A stretch of DNA of 64,000 nt from Sphaerospermopsis torques-reginae ITEP-024 (lineage in GTDB: Bacteria; Cyanobacteriota; Cyanobacteriia; Cyanobacteriales; Nostocaceae). The DNA lies in assembly GCF_019598945.1 (NCBI RefSeq), contig NZ_CP080598.1, positions 2,976,001 to 3,040,000 of the forward strand, given 5' to 3'. The translations under genes were made by a program, and so were the position numbers. The notes beneath the pieces are model-generated. The model made no database searches. It was not told the origin of the DNA and saw only the letters and a program-made list of their open reading frames with translations. Below, piece by piece: positions 1 to 9,061 of this stretch; position 1 is the first letter of the stretch; each line of letters starts with the position of its first letter.

Positions 1-453
1 GGGAGGAATATTAGTTGTGTGTAGTTTATGGGCAATTTCGGCAATTTTTGAATTTAAAAAATATTGTTTGGGTGTTAAGATTTTTGTAAATGTCACGCCT
101 TCAATTTTACGCTGTAACCACATTTGCCATTCGGGAATTATCCCCACAGGTTCAGGTACGGAAATTCTGTCAGTGCTGTTTTCGTTAAATTCTGTTTCCC
201 ATAAGGTTTTTTGGAGTTGATAACTATTAATGTCTGTTCCTTTGGCTCGGATTTTTCCTATTAATGTGATGTTTTGTCTATGTTCGTTGATTAGTTGATA
301 TTCTATTAAGCAGCGTCTTCCGGGTTTGTGGCGAATTATTTGGATTTTTTCTATTTGGGTATTTTGGGTTATTTGTAGGTTTTGGGTGAATTTTTTTTGT
401 ATTTGTAAAGGGTCAATTGCTGTTGAGAGAAAGGGTATTTTGGGATCTTTCAT
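1..453 (-). CDS. APH-type phosphotransferase family protein (N-terminal part, runs off window start)
   Basis: An open frame begins at an ATG (complement of 451-453) and runs for 151 codons without a stop to the window edge, so only the N-terminal part is present. The translation starts MKDPKIPFLSTAIDPLQ and contains RKIEGVTFTKIL followed by IAEIAHKLHTTNIPP. This spacing of a nucleotide-binding-lobe hinge and a helix ending in H-K-L-H is typical of aminoglycoside/choline-type phosphotransferases (APH fold). The catalytic HGD and DFD motifs would lie outside the window, so activity cannot be judged. It is the last gene of the minus-strand series behind the ABC exporter (gap 73 bp). In that setting it may phosphorylate a sugar or lipid-linked glycan, which is inference from context only. 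Confidence 0.6.
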   Translation of the reverse strand, partial: MKDPKIPFLSTAIDPLQIQKKFTQNLQITQNTQIEKIQIIRHKPGRRCLIEYQLINEHRQNITLIGKIRAKGTDINSYQLQKTLWETEFNENSTDRISVPEPVGIIPEWQMWLQRKIEGVTFTKILTPKQYFLNSKIAEIAHKLHTTNIPP

Positions 454-526
454 GTTAGTTGATTATTGTTTTTTTAATGAACCGCTCCAGACGCAGAGGA
501 CGCAGAGAAGGGATAGGATTAAGTTT

Positions 527-2356
527 TTAATTGAGTTGTGTTTTATGTAAGGGTTGATTTTGGGTTGTGTTTTGGAGTTGATATAGTTTTGCGTAATGAC
601 TATTTTTTTGCATTAGTTCTGTGTGTGTTCCTTGTTCTATTATTTGGCCATTTTTGAGGTAAATTATTTCATCTGCATAGGTAGCAAAGTTAATGTCATG
701 GGTAATTAAGAATGTGGTGCGGTTTTGGGAGAGTTTTTGTATAGATTCAATGACGTTTTTTTCGTTGTTTTTATCTAAACCTGTGGTGGGTTCGTCTAAA
801 ATTAGGATGGGAGTTTGACGAATAGCTGCACGGGCGATCGCAATTCTTTGGCGTTGTCCTCCTGACAGTGTTGCTCCTCTTTCTCCTACTAATGTGTTAT
901 ATCCTTGGGGTAATTTTTGAATAAAATTATGTGCATTTGCTAAACGAGCAGCATTTTCAATTTCTACATCTGATACTCCTGAAATACCATAAGCTATGTT
1001 TTCTTTAATGGTGGCTGCAAATAAGATACTTTCTTGTAAAACTACGCTAATTTGTGGGCGTAATGATGCTAATGTGTATTCTCTAATATCTCTACCATCA
1101 ATGAAAATTTGACCGGAAGTAGGTTCATAAAGTCGTAATAATAAGTTCATTAATGTGGATTTTCCACTTCCAGAAGTACCGACGATGGCTATTGTTTTTC
1201 CTGGTTGAATGTTTAAGTTAATGTCTGTTAATAAAGTTTGTCCTGGTTGATAATTAAAGTGAACATGATCAAAACGAATTTCACCTTGAAATTTTGGCGC
1301 AGGAATCGCATTTGGTAAGTCTCTAATTTCTGGTTGCTGTTTTAATACATCTAAAATTCTTTCCCCGGAAGCGGCGGCTTTTGCTAATCTACTGGTGTAT
1401 TTAGCAAAGTTTTGAATGGGTTTGAAGGCATTTTTTAAATAGGTGATAAATACGAGTACATCCCCTGGTGTGAGTGTTTTTTGCAATGCCAACCAAGAAC
1501 CATACCAAAGTACAATTGCTGTTACTAAAGCAATAATGGCATCTACGCTTTTTTCTAAGTTGGCTGATAGTTTTTGGGTTTTGACACTTTCTTTGAGGCT
1601 ACGCTGATTTTGTTGGGAAAATATTTGGGCAAATGCTTCTTGTAAACCCAAAGCTTTTACTAATTTAATGGCGGCAATAGATTCAGCTGCAATAGCAGCA
1701 ACAGTACCTTCTTGTTGACGTTGTTTTAATGAGGAATTTTTAATTTTTTGACTGAGGCGATTGGTAATTAACCAAAATAAAGGTAAGGTGAGAAGTGATA
1801 TTAGGGTAAGGCTAAAATTCATCCATAACATTACCGTCATCATTGTTAAAAGACTGAGTATACTAACTATGAGGGGTAGTGCTGCGGTAATCATGATTTC
1901 TTGTAAACGACTGGCATCACTACTGACTCGAATAATTAAATCACCGCTACGAGTTTGAGTGTGATAACTCAATGATAAATCATGTAAATGACGATATAAA
2001 TGATCTCGAACTTTAGCCATGACACGACTGCCAACTGTGGCTAATGTAACTGTATTCCAATAAGCTGCTAAGGCTCGTAATCCTGTCAATATCATGACTG
2101 AAAATGCGGCGATAGTCAGTAAAGTAATGGGTTGTAAATTGCCGATGATGGGAATATTAATTAGTTGATTATTGTTAATTAAAACATAATCAAATACAAA
2201 TTTTAATGGCCAAGGTTCTAGTACCCTAAGTCCGATATCTGCAAGTAGAGCGATCGCGGAAATTATTAATAGTTTATGGTGGGGGCGAATTTCTGGCCAG
2301 AAATAAGCTAATATTTCCCAAAGACCTGGAATAGTTTTTTTCAGGGATTTTGTCAT
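527..2356 (-). CDS. ABC exporter, fused permease and ATP-binding protein (MsbA/lipid A exporter type)
   Basis: This 609-residue half-transporter has an N-terminal six-helix membrane domain (about residues 20-320) and a C-terminal nucleotide-binding domain. The Walker A GTSGSGKST, signature LSGGQRQR, Walker B ILILDEP and switch histidine LITHD are all intact, so it should be an active homodimeric exporter in the inner membrane. It lies 1 bp downstream of a glycosyltransferase stop (TAA 2358-2360, ATG 2354-2356) and is therefore almost certainly co-translated with it. With three glycosyltransferases upstream, a role in exporting a glycolipid or lipid-linked saccharide is a reasonable inference. 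The substrate cannot be read from sequence. Confidence 0.9.
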   Translation of the reverse strand: MTKSLKKTIPGLWEILAYFWPEIRPHHKLLIISAIALLADIGLRVLEPWPLKFVFDYVLINNNQLINIPIIGNLQPITLLTIAAFSVMILTGLRALAAYWNTVTLATVGSRVMAKVRDHLYRHLHDLSLSYHTQTRSGDLIIRVSSDASRLQEIMITAALPLIVSILSLLTMMTVMLWMNFSLTLISLLTLPLFWLITNRLSQKIKNSSLKQRQQEGTVAAIAAESIAAIKLVKALGLQEAFAQIFSQQNQRSLKESVKTQKLSANLEKSVDAIIALVTAIVLWYGSWLALQKTLTPGDVLVFITYLKNAFKPIQNFAKYTSRLAKAAASGERILDVLKQQPEIRDLPNAIPAPKFQGEIRFDHVHFNYQPGQTLLTDINLNIQPGKTIAIVGTSGSGKSTLMNLLLRLYEPTSGQIFIDGRDIREYTLASLRPQISVVLQESILFAATIKENIAYGISGVSDVEIENAARLANAHNFIQKLPQGYNTLVGERGATLSGGQRQRIAIARAAIRQTPILILDEPTTGLDKNNEKNVIESIQKLSQNRTTFLITHDINFATYADEIIYLKNGQIIEQGTHTELMQKNSHYAKLYQLQNTTQNQPLHKTQLN

Positions 2357-2357
2357 T

Positions 2358-3515
2358 TTATCCTTTTACACCCCCATAACATTTGGCTATCTGTAAAATT
2401 TCTTTGGCTATGGTATCCCAGGTATGATATTTCATCACTTTTTGACGTGCAGCTTGTCCGAGATTTTGACGGAGTATAGGCGATCGCCATAATTTTTCTA
2501 AAGCATCTGCTAGGGCGATCGCATCACCGGGAGGACAAAAAATACCATTAATTTCTGGTTCTATTAAATCCACTAATTGTCCAATTTTACTAACTACTAC
2601 AGGTAAACCAGCCGCCATATATTCATACACTTTCAAAGGTGAAAAATAAAAGTCTGTTTGTGGTGGATAAGGTGCAACTGCTACATCCATTTTTGCTAAT
2701 AATTCGGGAACTTGTTCAGGATCTACCGCCCCAGTAAATTGAGTATAACTATCTAATCCTCTAACCGATAATTCTTTTTCTATATTTTCCCTTTCTGGAC
2801 CATCACCCACAATTAAAAGTCGCGCTTGGGGAATTTTTTGATGAAGTCGAAAAAAAGCCTCGCTGAGAATTGATAAACCATGCCAAGGTTTTAAAGTCCC
2901 CACAAATCCCACAGTAAAATTTTCTGATTTAGTGGAATAATTAAGATTAGAAAATCTTTCAGGATTCACACCATTAGGAATCACATAAATTTTATCACTT
3001 TCCACATAATTCATCACATATTTTCTCACTTCCTCAGAAACAGTAATTACCGCAGTAGCAGCTTGAAAAACTTTTTCTGCAACCTTTTCTGCACCATCAA
3101 TATCTATCAAACCACGATACTTTACTTGTTCTGCGATCAAAGGAGAATTAACCTCTAATAAACCAAAAATTCCCTTTTTTTGGGCAAATTCCATTGCCCC
3201 ATAACTCCACAGAGAATAGCGTTCATAAATAAAATCCAAATTTCCCAAATTCTCTAACTTATCAACTAAATCATTATTAATTCCCAAAGCCATTTTTTCC
3301 CTGATAGATATTTCTCCCTTGGGAATATTTGGCAATTGATGAACAACAATATTACCTAAATCTGGCGGTGCTATTCCTCCTAAACGACTTGCTAACAATT
3401 CCACATCACAACCTTGTTTTTGTAATCCTCTCATCACCTCCTGTACATGAATAGAACAACCTTTTTTCCCAAAAACAGGAATCCCCAAATCAGCACAAAC
3501 ATAAGCAACTCTCAC
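2358..3515 (-). CDS. Glycosyltransferase family 4 protein
   Basis: A GT-B fold glycosyltransferase of 385 residues. The start chosen is GTG at 3513-3515, giving MRVAYVCADLGIPVFGKKG, because an AGGAGG lies 7 nt upstream (complement of 3523-3528). A longer reading from 3554 would only add HAETQRHRGG, which is the translation of a dispersed 'cacgcagagacacagagg' repeat. GT4 features are the N-terminal glycine-rich loop, VGFVGTLKPWHGL at the start of the donor domain, and the donor-site stretch SPLKVYEYMAAGLPVV carrying the E-x7-E type motif. It transfers a sugar from a nucleotide donor. It sits 2 nt after the stop of the preceding glycosyltransferase gene and 1 nt before the ABC exporter. Confidence 0.88.
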   Translation of the reverse strand: MRVAYVCADLGIPVFGKKGCSIHVQEVMRGLQKQGCDVELLASRLGGIAPPDLGNIVVHQLPNIPKGEISIREKMALGINNDLVDKLENLGNLDFIYERYSLWSYGAMEFAQKKGIFGLLEVNSPLIAEQVKYRGLIDIDGAEKVAEKVFQAATAVITVSEEVRKYVMNYVESDKIYVIPNGVNPERFSNLNYSTKSENFTVGFVGTLKPWHGLSILSEAFFRLHQKIPQARLLIVGDGPERENIEKELSVRGLDSYTQFTGAVDPEQVPELLAKMDVAVAPYPPQTDFYFSPLKVYEYMAAGLPVVVSKIGQLVDLIEPEINGIFCPPGDAIALADALEKLWRSPILRQNLGQAARQKVMKYHTWDTIAKEILQIAKCYGGVKG

Positions 3516-3517
3516 CT

Positions 3518-4768
3518 TCAAACCTCCTCTGTGTCTCTGCGTCTCTGCGTGCAAAATAATCTCCGTAAAACCCGACTATTACAATCAATATCAAACTCAG
3601 ATACAATTAAATTTCTAGCTTGGGTTGACAACCTCACCCGCAAACCTGAATTAGTGATAATTTCTTGTAGTGAAATAGCCAACTTTTCAGCATTATTTTG
3701 TGGCACAATCAACCCAGTTTCATGATGTTTAACAACTTCAGGAATACCAGTCACATCCGTACTCACACAGGGAGTTCCTAAAGCCATTGCTTCTAATAAA
3801 ACCGTAGGTAATCCATCTCTGTTGCCATCTTTACCAATTACATAAGGTGCTGCAAACACAGCCGCTTGTTGCACTAATTGAAACACTTCATTTTGCGGAC
3901 GTGGACCTATAATTTCTACCAAAGATGACAATTCTAAATCTTGAATTTGTTGTTTTAATGCAGTTTCTAATGAACCCGTACCCACAATTTGACATTGAAA
4001 TTCATATTTTTTTTGTTTGAGAATTGCACAAGCATCTATTAAAATAGACATTCCTTTTTTTTCAACCAACCGCCCTACAGAAATAATTACAGGAGGACGT
4101 TGAGCAGGTGCAGAATATTGTAATCTTCCTAAATTCAAACCATTGTAAATACGTTGAATTTTTTGTTTAGCTTGAGGATATTTTGTTTGTAAATAATTGA
4201 GGTTGTAATCACTAACAGTTACCACCGTTGCCGCATCTTGTAATTTATGTTCCATATCTGCAAAATCAACACTTTCATGAAAGATATCTTTAGCATGAGC
4301 CGTGAAAGTGTAGGGAATACCTGTAAAATGGGAAGCTAACCTGGCTACACTGGTGGCAATAGTACCAAAATGAGCGTGAAAATGAGTGATACCTTTGAGT
4401 TTTGCCTCCCTTGCTAACCATGCAGCTTGGTAAACAGTGCTTGCTTGTTCACCTTCAGCAATAGCTAATTTTGACCAAAAATCAGGAATGATTTTAGCAG
4501 CTTCTTGTAATTCTGCCCAAAAATAACTGGCCGCTGTGGGAGCAATACTTTTAAGAGATGGACTCACACGTCCTTGAATTGGTTTTTTAATGTAAGTTAC
4601 AGGCGCTCTAACTTGAGAAATAATATTTTGAAAATGACTGTCGCTAGGTGGTCTTAAAGCGAAAATTTCTATCTTTAAACCTGCTGCTTCATGTGCCAAA
4701 ATTTCATTGACTACAAAAGTTTCAGAATAGCGGGGATAACGTTTGAGAATGTAACCAACAATGGACAT
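3518..4768 (-). CDS. Glycosyltransferase family 4 protein, colanic-acid WcaL-like
   Basis: A 416-residue GT-B glycosyltransferase. Start ATG 4768 gives MSIVGYILKRYPRYSETFV, the usual beginning of this subfamily. An extension to 4828 is non-conserved spacer coding. Recognisable parts are HAHFGTIATSVARLA and YTFTAHAKDIF in the acceptor half, IISVGRLVEKKG at the start of the donor half, and LPTVLLEAMALGTPCVSTD with the catalytic E-x7-E. WcaL/AmsK-like enzymes add sugars to exopolysaccharide repeat units, but the specificity here is unknown. The C-terminus CTQRRRDTEEV is encoded by a dispersed intergenic repeat, so the natural end of the protein has probably been replaced. Confidence 0.85.
   Translation of the reverse strand: MSIVGYILKRYPRYSETFVVNEILAHEAAGLKIEIFALRPPSDSHFQNIISQVRAPVTYIKKPIQGRVSPSLKSIAPTAASYFWAELQEAAKIIPDFWSKLAIAEGEQASTVYQAAWLAREAKLKGITHFHAHFGTIATSVARLASHFTGIPYTFTAHAKDIFHESVDFADMEHKLQDAATVVTVSDYNLNYLQTKYPQAKQKIQRIYNGLNLGRLQYSAPAQRPPVIISVGRLVEKKGMSILIDACAILKQKKYEFQCQIVGTGSLETALKQQIQDLELSSLVEIIGPRPQNEVFQLVQQAAVFAAPYVIGKDGNRDGLPTVLLEAMALGTPCVSTDVTGIPEVVKHHETGLIVPQNNAEKLAISLQEIITNSGLRVRLSTQARNLIVSEFDIDCNSRVLRRLFCTQRRRDTEEV
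3523..3528 (-). promoter_or_regulatory. Ribosome binding site that sets the GTG start of the GT4 gene
   Basis: AGGAGG on the minus strand sits 7 nt before GTG 3515. It lies inside a copy of the dispersed 'acgcagagacacagagg' repeat, so the repeat seems to supply the Shine-Dalgarno sequence and also the last codons of the upstream gene. Confidence 0.6.
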
Positions 4769-4859
4769 AATTGGTAATTGGTAATTGGTAAATAAGGAAA
4801 CAGGGAATGGGTAAAGAATTTTCTCCACGCCTCCCCATCTTCGCTGTCACTTATAGCTG

Positions 4860-6161
4860 TTAGCCCAGCTTTCCGAAGGCATTAGCTGAATACTTGTCTA
4901 TGAGTATTTCGTCTATAAATTGAGAAATATGATTGAGTCCATTGAGATTAACAAAATTACGAACTTGTGGTTTTTTTGTTTCTGTATTTAACCAATTTGT
5001 TAATGTTTGAGATGTGAGGTTTTGGGGGTGTAGCATATCCACTAAACCAAGAGACTGTAAACGTTCTGCTCTCACAAATTGTTCTTTTCTCGGTTTGATG
5101 CGGGGAATAATCAGGGATTTTTTTTGAAATGACAATAATTCACAGGTTGTATTATATCCTCCCATTGCAATAACCCGCTCTGCTCGATTGACTAAAAGTG
5201 TGGGTTCAGATAAATATTTCAATATCTGTAAATTATCACGTTTAGCCGCTAATTTTTGCAATTTTTGTTGTACCTCTCTGGGCATAAATGGACCCGTTAA
5301 AATAATACCATTCATGTCTGGTGGTAGTTGAGTATGAGCAAAGGTTTCTGCTAAAATCGCTCCATCTTGTCCACCACCTACTAAACATAATGCTAATTTT
5401 TTTTCAGGTAAATTGAGAGATTTAAAAGCCTGAATACTTTCACTATCAATAAACTTGAGGCGTGTTCGCTGATCCAAATAACCAATGTAATGGAGTTTTT
5501 CAATTGTTTCTGACTGAAAATTATATTCTTTGGCTAAGTCATAAATTGTAGGATCTCCATATACCCAAACGGCATCATAATAAGTTTGAATTGCTTTTTC
5601 ATTTTTCATGCGTTGCCAATCTCGCTGGATGGATACTGGTTCATCTAACACATCTCGTAAACCTAAAATGCAGTGTGTTTTGCCTTGATGACGTAAATAA
5701 TTTAGTGTTGGTTCTAGTTCTCTGACTGCGCCTCTGGGGACATTATCAACTATGAAAATATCTGGTTGAAAATTTTGTATGGCGGTGAGAATAATTTGCG
5801 ATCGCAGTTTTATTATCTCCTGTAATGATAACCCTAATCTCCGGGCTTGGTATTGACCATTTATATTTTTGTACAAAGCTGGTAAACTCAAACAATCTAC
5901 CCCTGAAGGTATGGGTAAATTACAACTATCTTGAATACCACTAATAATTAAAATGTCGGTTTCTAATGGTGAATATCCCAATGTTTGGGCAATTAATAAA
6001 TTACGTCTTTTATGTCCTAATCCCATTGTATCATGAGAATATAAAGCAATGCGCCATTGACGATGATTCCTAGATGAACTAATAACTTTTATTAGTTTTT
6101 CTTCAGCCCCCATTATTTCTATTTTTCGAGGATGGTTGGTCAATAAATTTTTCATGGACAT
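4860..6161 (-). CDS. MurG-like (GT28-type) predicted glycosyltransferase
   Basis: This 433-residue protein has an early glycine-rich loop (TMGLGHKRR) followed by RNLLIAQTL, as in the 'predicted glycosyltransferase' relatives of MurG. The central part holds LCLVGGGQDG and the C-terminal part AMGGYNTTCELLSFQKKSLIIPR. The 'GGYNTT-E' segment followed by a proline-basic stretch is the UDP-sugar binding region of GT28 enzymes. It is the first gene of the minus-strand series; 91 bp separate it from the next glycosyltransferase. About 515 bp of repeat-bearing spacer lie upstream, so the operon promoter is probably there, though no clear boxes were found. The first ATG (6161) is used; an internal ATG at codon 17 is an alternative. 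Confidence 0.8.
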   Translation of the reverse strand: MSMKNLLTNHPRKIEIMGAEEKLIKVISSSRNHRQWRIALYSHDTMGLGHKRRNLLIAQTLGYSPLETDILIISGIQDSCNLPIPSGVDCLSLPALYKNINGQYQARRLGLSLQEIIKLRSQIILTAIQNFQPDIFIVDNVPRGAVRELEPTLNYLRHQGKTHCILGLRDVLDEPVSIQRDWQRMKNEKAIQTYYDAVWVYGDPTIYDLAKEYNFQSETIEKLHYIGYLDQRTRLKFIDSESIQAFKSLNLPEKKLALCLVGGGQDGAILAETFAHTQLPPDMNGIILTGPFMPREVQQKLQKLAAKRDNLQILKYLSEPTLLVNRAERVIAMGGYNTTCELLSFQKKSLIIPRIKPRKEQFVRAERLQSLGLVDMLHPQNLTSQTLTNWLNTETKKPQVRNFVNLNGLNHISQFIDEILIDKYSANAFGKLG

Positions 6162-6279
6162 CCTGACATTTTATTTACTAGGTTAAACAGCTATCATGAA
6201 AATGACTCTTGCTTAAATACTTGTATTTTTCACCCCTTTCTCCTTAATTCATCCAGCAATTAATCCAATAATGAATCCA

Positions 6280-6303
6280 TTTTTGTTGGTGCAAGATGTC
6301 AGT
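6280..6303 (+). repeat. 24-bp direct repeat, copy 1
   Basis: The string beginning TTTTTGTTGGTGCAAGATG is repeated exactly at 6514-6537, 211 bp further on, with partial similarity just upstream of both copies. Confidence 0.75.
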
Positions 6304-6513
6304 TAAATAGTAGTATGATTATAGCATTTATTCAATAAAATTCTACCGTAAAAATACACAAAAGTACGATTTACAGTTATACTCAAATCTTGCATCACAC
6401 CGTACAAACCCAGATAATCTAAAAAGATGCGCCATAAGACTACCTTATTTTTATTGGGTTTAAACGATAAATCAAGGGTTTTGTGATTATACTGTGTAAT
6501 AAAATTCCATCAA

Positions 6514-6537
6514 TTTTTGTTGGTGCAAGATGTCAGT
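6514..6537 (+). repeat. 24-bp direct repeat, copy 2
   Basis: Exact second copy of 6280-6303. It ends 9 bp before the solo IS end at 6547. Confidence 0.75.
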
Positions 6538-6546
6538 ATACTGACT

Positions 6547-6561
6547 TTCCGCACTTCAAAA
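6547..6561 (+). repeat. Solo terminal-repeat remnant of the IS1634-family element
   Basis: TTCCGCACTTCAAAA is identical to 15 bp of the terminal inverted repeat of the complete element at 19178-21211. No transposase sequence lies next to it, so it is a leftover end or a target-like site. Confidence 0.55.
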
Positions 6562-6730
6562 CAAGAGGCACTCATGCAAGAGACAAAAGGGTTTTAGAAG
6601 ATTTAGGTTTACGGAGTGGTGTTCAATAATCAAATAGGACTCCTATATAATTTTCTAATTCCTCTCCTCTGCGACTTTGCGCCTGGAGCGTGAGAAAATA
6701 AAAACATCTACCATCAATAAACAAAACCCT

Positions 6731-8212
6731 ATGCTAACCCAAGAAAAAACCCCAGAAAAAACCCAAGTAAACTGGAAACCTATCATCAAAAAATTCATCG
6801 CTGTACTTGGAGAAAAAGGAGTAGTTCAACGCAAAGAAGAACTATTAACCTACGAATGTGATGGTTTAACCAGCTACCGTCAACAACCAGCAGTAGCAGT
6901 ATTACCCCGCACTACCGAACAAGTAGCAGAAATTGTCAAAATATGCAATCAATATTCTGTTCCCTTCATCGCTAGAGGTTCAGGAACAGGTTTATCAGGT
7001 GGTGCATTACCCGTTGAAGATTCGGTTTTAATTGTCACTTCTTTAATGCGGCAAATTCTCAAAATTGATTTAGAAAATCAGCGTGTAGTTGTGCAACCAG
7101 GAATTATTAATAGTTGGGTAACACAAGCTGTTAGTGGTGCAGGTTTTTATTTTGCACCGGACCCTTCTAGTCAAATTATTTGTTCTATTGGTGGTAATAT
7201 TGCTGAAAATTCGGGAGGTGTACATTGTTTAAAATATGGTGTGACAACTAATCATGTTTTAGGTTTAAAAATCGTCCTTCCTGATGGTTCAATTGTTGAT
7301 GTCGGTGGACAAATTCCTGAAATGCCAGGTTATGATTTAACAGGTGTTTTTGTAGGTTCAGAAGGAACTTTAGGAATTGCGACGGAAATCACTTTAAAAA
7401 TCCTCAAAAGTGCGGAATCTATTTGTGTTTTATTAGCAGATTTTACCAGTGTGGAAGCTGCGGCTGCAAGTGTTTCTGATATTATCAGCGCCGGGATTAT
7501 TCCTGGTGGGATGGAAATGATGGATAATATTAGTATTAACGCTGTGGAAGATGTGGTTGCTACTAATTGTTATCCCCGTGATGCGGAGGCAATTTTGTTA
7601 GTAGAAATTGATGGTTTAGATGTAGAAGTTGCAGAGAATAAAAAAAGAGTTGCTGATATTTGTTTAAAAAATGGAGCGCGAAATATTACTTCTGCATCTG
7701 ACCCAGAAATGCGGTTAAAATTGTGGAAAGGGAGAAAAGCGGCTTTTGCTGCTGCTGGTCATGTTAGCCCTGATTATTATGTACAAGATGGGGTAATTCC
7801 TCGGACTCAATTACCTTATGTTTTGAAAGAAATTGAGGCTTTAAGTGCAAAACATGGTTATAGAATTGCTAATGTGTTTCATGCGGGAGATGGTAATTTA
7901 CATCCTTTAATTTTGTTTGATAATTCTATTCCTGGGGAATTGGAAAAAGTGGAAGAAGTGGGGGGAGAAATTCTCAAACTTTGTGTTAAAGTTGGTGGTA
8001 GTATTTCTGGTGAACATGGCATTGGTGCTGATAAAAAATGTTATATGCCAGATATGTTTAGTGATACAGATTTAGAAACTATGCAATGGGTAAGGCAAGT
8101 TTTTAATCCTCAAGGTTTAGCTAATCCTGGTAAAATGTTTCCCACACCGCGCACGTGTGGGGAAGCTGCAAAAGCAGCACTTCAAAAGTTTGCTAATGTA
8201 GAAAGGTTTTAA
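6731..8212 (+). CDS. glcD: Glycolate oxidase subunit GlcD (FAD-linked oxidase)
   Basis: This 493-residue FAD-dependent dehydrogenase oxidises glycolate (or a related 2-hydroxy acid) to glyoxylate in photorespiratory metabolism. The PCMH-type FAD-binding part (about residues 40-220) contains IARGSGTGLSGGA, FAPDPSSQ, CSIGGNIAENSGG and GSEGTLGI. The C-terminal FAD-oxidase domain carries ANVFHAGDGNLHP and GEHGIG. Length and motifs fit GlcD rather than GlcE. Start ATG 6731 (MLTQEKTPEK) is preferred. The frame stays open to a TTG at 6677, but that upstream stretch is a copy of the 'gcgactttgcgcctggagcg' spacer repeat. No glcE or glcF gene lies next to it. Confidence 0.9.
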   Translation: MLTQEKTPEKTQVNWKPIIKKFIAVLGEKGVVQRKEELLTYECDGLTSYRQQPAVAVLPRTTEQVAEIVKICNQYSVPFIARGSGTGLSGGALPVEDSVLIVTSLMRQILKIDLENQRVVVQPGIINSWVTQAVSGAGFYFAPDPSSQIICSIGGNIAENSGGVHCLKYGVTTNHVLGLKIVLPDGSIVDVGGQIPEMPGYDLTGVFVGSEGTLGIATEITLKILKSAESICVLLADFTSVEAAAASVSDIISAGIIPGGMEMMDNISINAVEDVVATNCYPRDAEAILLVEIDGLDVEVAENKKRVADICLKNGARNITSASDPEMRLKLWKGRKAAFAAAGHVSPDYYVQDGVIPRTQLPYVLKEIEALSAKHGYRIANVFHAGDGNLHPLILFDNSIPGELEKVEEVGGEILKLCVKVGGSISGEHGIGADKKCYMPDMFSDTDLETMQWVRQVFNPQGLANPGKMFPTPRTCGEAAKAALQKFANVERF

Positions 8213-8322
8213 TTTGATGATACATTAGTGATTAGTCATTAGTCATTAGTCATTAGTTATTATATTTATTCTGACTTCTGACTCCTGACTTCTGACTCCT
8301 AACTCATAACTCCTTCAATACA
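8213..8322. repeat. Short tandem repeats after glcD
   Basis: The gap is filled with 'attagtc' heptamers (around 8228-8256) and 'ctgactcctgacttctga' units (8270-8310). These short tandem repeats are typical of Nostocales spacers. Confidence 0.7.
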
Positions 8323-8514
8323 ATGATTAAACTCGATCAGTTTTTAAAGTTCGTTGGTATTTCCTCCACTGGAGGTCAAGCTAAGATTATGATTGTTAAT
8401 GGTGAGGTGAAAGTTAATGGTGAGGTAGAAACTCGACGTGGGCGTAAATTATCAGCAGATGATATTGTAACTGTGATTGGGAAAACATTTAAAGTAGGGG
8501 ATATTATTTCCTAA
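8323..8514 (+). CDS. S4-domain RNA-binding protein (YaaA/YbcJ-like)
   Basis: A 63-residue protein made of almost one S4 fold: LDQFLKFVGISSTGGQAK, then MIVNGEVKVNGEVETRRGRKL, then DDIVTVIGKTFKV. The S4 signature is the glycine-basic helix followed by 'NGEVxVNGxxExRRGRKL'. Proteins of this size bind structured RNA and are often linked to ribosome assembly or recF neighbourhoods. Neither context is seen here, so its RNA partner is unknown. It follows glcD by 110 bp of tandem repeats and is probably transcribed separately. Confidence 0.85.
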   Translation: MIKLDQFLKFVGISSTGGQAKIMIVNGEVKVNGEVETRRGRKLSADDIVTVIGKTFKVGDIIS

Positions 8515-8800
8515 TAAAAACCATAACGCAATAGCACTTGCTTGTATTTGTTACGCAGCTTATTGGATCAACATTAATACAATATATAAGAAATTTTTTT
8601 AGCAAAATACACCTATTGATCATTAATTTGTTGTATCCTAGTTTTCCCAAGGTAATTTTGTGCAATTCAACTTCATCAAAGCTTTTTGCGGATCTTTCAG
8701 AAGATGATTGAAAGACTATCCTAGTCTGTCTGAAAATCAATGATAGGATTCTCAAACTGCTGGATGAAGTTTTCAAAACTTTCATTTCAATGGATCAAAT

Positions 8801-9061
8801 ATGAAACTAATTAAAAAATCTGAAAAGTTACTTCTCGATAAAATCAAGAGTATGGAGTTAGAAGAGGAAAATATTCTAACTGAGATTACTAATGAACCAG
8901 AACCGTTAGTTGAGGAGAGAAGAGTAATAGATATAGAAAATCAACTTCCTGATTATATTCCTGTGCGAGATAATCCCATAGTTCATTCTGTTGGTAACAC
9001 AGGATGGCAGGTTTCTGAGATTTGGAAGGAGATTAGATTGGATAATTTTTGCAATAGTTAG
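8801..9061 (+). CDS. Small hypothetical protein, 86 aa
   Basis: Not recognised. The frame starts at ATG 8801 (MKLIKKSEKLLLDKIKSM). It has a charged helical N-terminal half rich in Lys and Glu, a stretch EPEPLVEERRVIDIENQLPDY, and a C-terminus with GNTGWQVSEIWKEIRLDNF. It has no signal peptide or membrane segment. No strong Shine-Dalgarno precedes it. It stands alone between two spacers and could be a remnant. Support is only the balanced composition and the unbroken frame. Confidence 0.35.
   Translation: MKLIKKSEKLLLDKIKSMELEEENILTEITNEPEPLVEERRVIDIENQLPDYIPVRDNPIVHSVGNTGWQVSEIWKEIRLDNFCNS

Larger units (their letters stand above)
6162..6730. other. Intergenic region between divergent genes with repeat remnants
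   Basis: No gene is supported here. The spacer holds a 24-bp perfect direct repeat (6280-6303 and 6514-6537), a 15-bp match to the end of the IS1634-family element (6547-6561), and a sequence around 6630-6655 (caaataggactcctatat) that resembles 9238-9256. The end of the stretch (6661-6690) is a copy of the 'cctctgcgactttgcgcctgg' repeat. Promoters for both flanking genes must lie here but none was clear enough to place. Confidence 0.6.

Noticed and set aside
3516-3554. Longer N-terminus for the GT4 gene (start at 3554)
   Set aside because: The extra 13 codons come from a dispersed repeat, and a good ribosome site sits before GTG 3515.
8504-8785. 93-codon minus-strand frame after the S4 gene
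   Set aside because: Its composition is not protein-like, it lacks a ribosome site, and it overlaps the end of the S4 gene.
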